In this document: one piece after another, positions 59,514 to 64,000 of the stretch
How the letters are laid out: each line of letters opens with the position of its first letter
How positions within the stretch are numbered: the stretch's first letter is position 1
Assembly (NCBI RefSeq): GCF_000613945.1
Contig: NZ_BAJY01000007.1
Coordinates: forward strand, 1-64,000
DNA: 64,000 nucleotides
From: Prevotella falsenii DSM 22864 = JCM 15124
GTDB lineage: Bacteria; Bacteroidota; Bacteroidia; Bacteroidales; Bacteroidaceae
Direction of reading: 5' to 3'
Program-made: the position numbers and the translations under genes
The notes under the pieces: model-generated
What the model was told of the DNA's origin: nothing
What the model saw: only the letters and a program-made list of their open reading frames with translations
Databases searched by the model: none

Positions 59514-61633
59514 ATGAAACCAAATCTACTAAAGAACAGTTATGCAGCAATTGTTGCACTGTTCGTTGCAGTGTTTGCCTTGCCCACGACGGCACAGGCA
59601 GAGAAGTATTTCTTAGAGATTGCAGGTAAGCAGGTGGACCACTCAAACCGAAAAGACCTTACCGTGATTAAAGGGGTAACCGGAAAAGCAAGTTACGACA
59701 CGGAAACAAAGACCCTGACACTCGAGAATGCTACCATCAAATCGACCATCACAGCCGTTGCTACCGACATAGATGGTTTGACTATCAACCTTATCGGTAC
59801 CAACACGTTCATCTCTGAAAAGAAAAAAGGACTCTTCATAAGGCAACAAGGAAACGTTACCATCACCGGTACGGGAAAACTCATCGTGCAGGGTTCTACA
59901 ACAGCAAAATATCCTGCTGACAGAACTGCCATACAAAACATGGGCATTATCAACGTCAGCGGCTGTACGGTGGAAGCCACGGGAGGTGCCATGGGTATCA
60001 CGGACGGTACATGGAACTTCGACCGCTGCAACATGCGCATAAAGGGTGGCGGCGATGCAAACAACCCTAACATCGGCAGTATATGTATGATGAAAGAGAA
60101 AGCACCGCAGTTCAACGGCTGCGAAATTACCGAACCGGCAGGCACGGAATGGAAAGAACTGAAGGTGGACGGCAAGACTGTGTTCTCGCTTTTCGGTGCT
60201 GACCGGAAGGTAGTTACCGACTGGGTTACCATCAAGCCGCAGAACGCAACCGAATATCCTATCAAGATTGCAGGCACAACCATCTCGTCTGACAACTGCG
60301 ACAACCTCTCGGTAATTCCCGGCGTAACAGGTATAGCAAAGTACGACCCATTGGAAAAAGTTCTCTTCCTCGAAGATGCAACCCTGACAACCGACAAAGC
60401 ACCTGCCATTCTCTCTGATATAGAGGGTCTTAAGATTGATATTAAGGGCACAAGCAACCTTACGTCGGGCAAATATCCTACTATCCGATTTGAAAAACCG
60501 GCCACCATCACCGGCGGAGGCACCATCAGCCTCGAGAGCACGGACAGCTGTGGCATTCGCCTCGTGAAGACAACACTCATCATCGAAGGCTGTACGGTGA
60601 ACGCAAAGGGCAAGGAAAACGGTATCGCAGGTACTGACGGAAAGGGCGAAAGGCTCACCATCAACAACGCAACCGTAACTGCTGAAGGCAAAGAAAAAGG
60701 CTCTGTAGCACAGATAGCAAAACTTACACTCGACGGCAGCGTCATTACCGCACCAATGGGAGCGAAGTTCGACAAGCAGAAAAAAGCCATCGTGCTCGAC
60801 GGCAATGTAGTTACGGAAAAGGTAACCATCGTTCCCGGAACGCTCTTCAGCTTCACCATAGCCGGCGCAGAGGTACATTCTGCCAACTGCAAGGACCTCA
60901 CGGTAATACCGGGTGTAAAGGGTAAGGTTGCTTACGACAACGGTACAAGAACCCTCACACTCGAAAACGCAAGTATTGAAACCACGAAAGAAGAATACAA
61001 CGGCATCGCCAACACCTTGGACGGACTCAATATCGTACTCGTAGGCAACAACACCATCACAGCCGAAAAGGGCTTCGGACTGTCTAACTACGAGATTGCG
61101 CAATTACGTTCAAAGGCAACGGCAAGCTGGTTATAAAGGGTTCAACCAACGCAACCGACGCTAACCTACGCATAGGTATCATCAACATGGGTAGCGCAAC
61201 CGTGAAAGACTGCGAACTCGAAGTAAGCGCAGGCGTCTACGGCATCGGAAACGGAGAATGGACTTTCGACAACTGTAAGGTACGCGCGAAGGGCAACGGA
61301 AGCAGTCAGGACGAAAACGCAGGCAGCATCTGCTGGCTGAAGAAACGCCCCGTATTTGTGAACTGCAAGATTGTAGAGCCGGAAAACACCAACTGGAAGG
61401 ACGCAGAAGTGGAAGGCAAGACCTACTTCACGCTCATAGGGGCAGACGGCAAAGCCGTAACCGACTGGGTAACCATCGGCAAGGGGCAGCCTACCGGCAT
61501 CAACACAGCCACAACAACAGCCGTAGCCGCAGAAGGCATCTACACACTCAGCGGCGTCCGCATGTCAGGCGAACTGAACAAGTTGCCAAAAGGCATCTAC
61601 ATCGTAAACGGAAAGAAAATCGTGAAACAATAA
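59514..61633 (+). pseudogene. Modular secreted repeat protein, B-A-B domains, one-base frameshift (paralogue 5)
   Basis: The longest member, about 706 residues once joined. Signal peptide (1-30), then a B unit (LEIAGKQVDHSNRKDLTVIK, VTITGTGKLIVQGSTTA, NVSGCTVEATGGAMGI, VTDWVTIKPQ), an A unit (KIAGTTISSDNCDNLSVIPG, TITGGGTISLESTDSCGI, IIEGCTVNAKGKENGIAG) and a second B unit (TIAGAEVHSANCKDLTVIPG, NIVLVGNNTITAEKG). The first frame stops at 61136; one extra base near 61094 gives NYENCAITFKGNGKLVIKGS and reads on through VKDCELEVSAGVYGIGNGEW to the tail IYIVNGKKIVKQ. Repeated internal duplication of A and B units is evident. Function unknown. Confidence 0.78.
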
Positions 61634-61706
61634 AAATGAGGTTGCAGGCACGTCGCGATGGCGTTCCTGTCTTCCTTGGATAATAAGTTAATACTGAATC
61701 TCACGT

Positions 61707-61734
61707 TGGGAGTGTGGTTTTTATCACGCTCCCA
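61707..61734 (+). terminator. Terminator of paralogue 5
   Basis: TGGGAGTGTG and CACGCTCCCA (one G-U) around GTTTTTAT; TTTCTC follows. Confidence 0.65.
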
Positions 61735-61984
61735 TTTCTCGTTTCCGCACCTCGACACCGCCCCAACCGCAAATCTGCCAAACCACCACAGCGGCTTTCC
61801 TCATACCCTAACAGCACCTCGACAAACCACCAAACCACGCACAAACAGCCTTCGCACACCTACAAACCATCGCCCCCGACCCTTGCACAATGCCCTTTCC
61901 CACGTTTAAACCATCGCCCCCTACCCTCGCACAATGCCCTTTCGCACACTGAAATCACCCAAAAATACCGCGAAAAAACCTTAC

Positions 61985-62130
61985 AATAATTCTTTCGCCG
62001 CAAAACTCGTAACAATCTGATTATCAATACCTACGCTTTAACACCCTCAAACCTGCGCTTTTGCATTCCAAAACCGTAGGTTTTGCAACGCAAAAGCGGC
62101 TGTTTCGCATCGCAAAACAGCCGCTTTGGG
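61985..62130 (+). repeat. GCAAAACC-palindrome element, copy 4 (degenerate)
   Basis: Its left part (TTTCGCCGCAAAACTCGTAA) and middle (CATTCCAAAACCGTAGGTTT) match copies 1-3; the right end is replaced by a strong palindrome. The preceding 61735-61984 holds short CCCTTGCACAATGCCCTTT-like direct repeats only. Confidence 0.65.
62093..62127. terminator. Strong palindrome, probable terminator for the RteC-like gene
   Basis: AAAGCGGCTGTTT and AAACAGCCGCTTT: a perfect 13-bp stem. It lies 123 bp past the minus-strand RteC-like stop; the interval shows nothing else. Confidence 0.65.
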
Positions 62131-62249
62131 AAAACCAACGAAAAACCTTCGGATTTCTGTAAACATATTTCACCGCTGCCGACAAAGCGAAACGGTGCGT
62201 GCCAATAGCAGTTTCGGCATTCCGCTGCTACGTTGGAAACAGCAAAAAA

Positions 62250-62696
62250 TCATGCCCCCGCGTTCTCGCTCGGCAGATTTCGGCGCACACGGACACGCTT
62301 TATATCTAACCGCATAGGGTGCGGAATGTGCTGCTGATGGTGCAACAGCAGGTATCGCTCGGCAACGGGGCGCACCCGAATGTTCTTTCGCGCACGTATC
62401 TTCTCCAACGTTCCCGACGGATTGTGTGGCGGAACAACATTCAGCACCGCACAAACCCGATTTACAATGCTGCGGAAACTGAGCGGCACACCACGCTCGT
62501 CGAGCAGCAAACCCGACTCCCAAACAAGGTGCGACAACTCTACAAGGTCGGTTTTCGTGCTCGCCCACTGCAGTCCCTCGGCGGGTTGGCGGTTCAACAA
62601 CTCGGAAAAATCGGCAACAATCATCGCCTTAATCCTGTCTACATCTTCGCGCGACCAGTGGCGGTCGGCAACTTGCGTCTTTGTAAATAGCGTCAT
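62250..62696 (-). CDS. RteC-domain-like small protein
   Basis: A 148-residue protein, starting MTLFTKTQVADRHW at 62696. The segment GLQWASTKTDLVELSHLVWE, together with FRSIVNRVCAVLNVV and LEKIRARKNIRVRPVAERYL, follows the pattern of the RteC C-terminal domain (W-x-x-S-K-T-D-L-V-E-L; F..I..R). RteC controls excision of CTnDOT-type elements; chromosomal stand-alone domains of this type are common in Bacteroidales and their role is unknown. No other mobile genes lie next to it. A leading basic tail (DIKRVRVRRNLPSENAGA) could bind nucleic acid. Confidence 0.6.
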   Translation of the reverse strand: MTLFTKTQVADRHWSREDVDRIKAMIVADFSELLNRQPAEGLQWASTKTDLVELSHLVWESGLLLDERGVPLSFRSIVNRVCAVLNVVPPHNPSGTLEKIRARKNIRVRPVAERYLLLHHQQHIPHPMRLDIKRVRVRRNLPSENAGA

Positions 62697-62775
62697 AATG
62701 CTTAATAAATAGTTTAGTGGAAGCGGAGCAAACGCATCAAGCGTTCCTCCGCTCGCCTGAAAAATAATTAAGGTT

Positions 62776-62973
62776 AAGTAGGTGTTCAAAATTAAACGTA
62801 TCTATATTGCTTTTATCTTTTATGCTTTCACTTTGCCATCGTCTTCACGTCGCTTTTCCGTCAGTCTGTCGCCTTTCATCAGTCGTGTAGCCCGCTACAC
62901 TCCTTCTTCAAGACGGCAGACTGACCGGGAAATAGCCGTAAATACAATGTCAATTAATTATGAACACCTACTT
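62776..62973. repeat. 198-bp inverted-repeat (MITE-like) element
   Basis: Terminal repeats AAGTAGGTGTTCAAAATTAA and TTAATTATGAACACCTACTT (one mismatch). Inner arms CCGTCAGTCTG and CAGACTGACCGG also pair, and the apex is GTGTAGCCCGCTACAC near the centre. Internally deleted relative at 23010-23051. Confidence 0.88.
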
Positions 62974-63245
62974 TATAAGCAAATCGCACACGAAACATTC
63001 GCCAAGTAAACCGGAACGCAACGGCACGACTGCAACAAAAAACTGAAAAAACAAGCCCGACGACACGCGTTCTGCTCGTTTCGGGGGCAAAGATACAAAC
63101 CCGATGTGCAGTATATGTGCAATTGCAGAAAAATATTCGTTAAATATAACTAACACCATTGCACTGCCACCGCAGAAAGTTGCCACCACGGAAGACGAAA
63201 AAACGAAAAGCGAACGGCACATTTCCTGTTTTCAAAAAAAGTTCG

Positions 63246-63253
63246 TACATTTG
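63246..63253 (+). promoter_or_regulatory. -7 box of the ridA-type gene
   Basis: TACATTTG, with TTTC about 20 bp upstream at 63222. The leader to the ATG is about 125 nt. 62974-63221 holds no other feature. Confidence 0.5.
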
Positions 63254-63380
63254 CAAATACAAACGTTTTCGCCCCGTCAAATAGGCAAAGCCAAATTCAT
63301 TTGAACATTGCCGTGGCGAGAAAACGCACTTTTTTTGAGAAACAAAAAAATAAGTTTAACAATTTTATCAAACTAAAATT

Positions 63381-63755
63381 ATGAAAGTAATAAACACAAG
63401 CAAGGCACCCAAAGCCATTGGCCCATACAGCCAAGCCATCGAAGCAAACGGACTCGTGATAACCTCCGGACAGCTGCCCATCGACCCGGCAACGGGCGAA
63501 TTTGCACCCGGCGGCATCAAAGAACAGACACGTCAGTCGCTCACCAACGCAAAAGCAATTCTCGAAGAAGCAGGCATCAGCCTTGCCAACGTAATGAAAA
63601 CCACCGTTTTCCTTTCGGATATGAACGACTTCGCAGCCATGAACGAGGTGTACGCAGAGTTCTTCAACGAACCATTCCCGGCACGCTCTGCCATCGCAGT
63701 GAAGACTTTGCCAAAGAATGCACTCGTAGAAGTGGAGTGCATCGCAGCAAAATAA
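63381..63755 (+). CDS. ridA: RidA-family reactive imine/enamine deaminase
   Basis: A 124-residue protein covering the full RidA (YjgF/YER057c/UK114) fold. Typical motifs: [55 protein letters not shown], and the C-terminal [20 protein letters not shown], which contains the conserved Arg that binds the substrate carboxylate and the Glu near the end. RidA hydrolyses 2-aminoacrylate and similar imines to ketoacids and ammonia, protecting PLP enzymes. It is cytoplasmic and monocistronic in this window. Confidence 0.95.
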   Translation: MKVINTSKAPKAIGPYSQAIEANGLVITSGQLPIDPATGEFAPGGIKEQTRQSLTNAKAILEEAGISLANVMKTTVFLSDMNDFAAMNEVYAEFFNEPFPARSAIAVKTLPKNALVEVECIAAK

Positions 63756-63798
63756 GCTGACGAACAGCAAGGAAAGAAAAAGATAAAACCCCGAAGGC

Positions 63799-63856
63799 AG
63801 GTTCTAAAAACTACACGTCGGAGCAGCCCAATCTGCAAAAACGGTTTTTAGAACCT
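63799..63856 (+). terminator. Hairpin after ridA
   Basis: AGGTTCTAAAAAC and GTTTTTAGAACCT, perfect 13-bp arms with a 32-base loop. Confidence 0.6.
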
Positions 63857-64000
63857 ACCTTTTAATTGATATTAAGAACAAAAAACAAACCCTTTCACCG
63901 ACTTTAAAGCCCGCCTTTTATGGCATTAAGAAAGAAAAATAAACCCTTGCACGGTTTTTAAAACCTGCTTTTTAATTGATATAAAGAATGGAAAATAAAC
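63841..64000 (+). repeat. Degenerate 54-56-bp tandem repeat reaching the window end
   Basis: Units start at 63841, 63897 and 63951: ACGGTTTTTAGAACC, CCTTTTAATTGATATTAAG and AAACCCTT recur. The array may continue beyond 64000. Confidence 0.7.

Overview
The window looks like chromosome of a Bacteroidota bacterium, most likely an oral-type Prevotella close to the P. intermedia group. The evidence is the promoter grammar (TAnnTTTG -7 boxes, often with TTTG about 19-20 bp upstream), TonB receptors paired with DUF4876/DUF6850-type proteins, a fimbrillin-like lipoprotein, a 30-residue 'smalltalk' protein next to an HU-like protein, and many exported proteins ending in a short tail of the kind GIYIVNGKKVVKQ. 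The genus is an inference; no rRNA gene is present.

Layout. 1-4600: remnant of an integrated element beside tRNA-Ser(UGA): DUF2971 protein, PcfJ-like fragment, small membrane protein, DUF1896 protein and tyrosine recombinase with a cluster of TGTAGCC octamers upstream. 5.1-7.9 kb: exported flavin-reductase-like protein, lipoprotein thioredoxin, MarR regulator and broken Fur/PerR gene (redox control). 8.4-10 kb: smalltalk, HU-like and M15 peptidase genes. 10.5-13.5 kb: metal module (small membrane protein, TonB receptor with a frameshift, exported HMA protein). 13.8-19.4 kb: zeta-toxin-like kinase with a 57-residue partner, large zinc metalloprotease, secreted Omp28-like protein. 20.2-26 kb: TonB receptor, DUF4876 lipoprotein and DUF6850 barrel operon. 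26.6-30.5 kb, 40.4-41.9 kb and 59.5-61.6 kb: five paralogues of a secreted modular repeat protein, each behind the same conserved 5' leader. 30.9-39.6 kb: DKNYY-type protein, DUF2723 membrane protein, polysaccharide deacetylase, QueG, DUF6377 regulator. 42.2-55.5 kb: large secreted adhesin-like protein, prolyl oligopeptidase, orphan Dam-type methylase, small peptide plus fimbrillin-like lipoprotein, two secreted proteins. 55.8-63.8 kb: helicase-exonuclease fusion, RteC-like protein, RidA.

Most remarkable is the non-coding DNA. Six intergenic arrays place CTAG every 9 bp, almost without slippage. Three intact 197-bp long-hairpin elements and one 198-bp element share a GTAGC..GCTAC apex. A third dispersed family is built from GCAAAACC/GGTTTTGC palindromes. 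Several unrelated tandem duplications have a period of exactly 66 bp. The five paralogue leaders can fold so that CCTCC pairs with the GGAGG in front of the start codon.

At least eight genes need a one-base correction to read through, nearly always one missing base next to a short homopolymer. Either the assembly under-calls homopolymers or the genome is decaying; such genes are listed as joined pseudogene spans with the break given.
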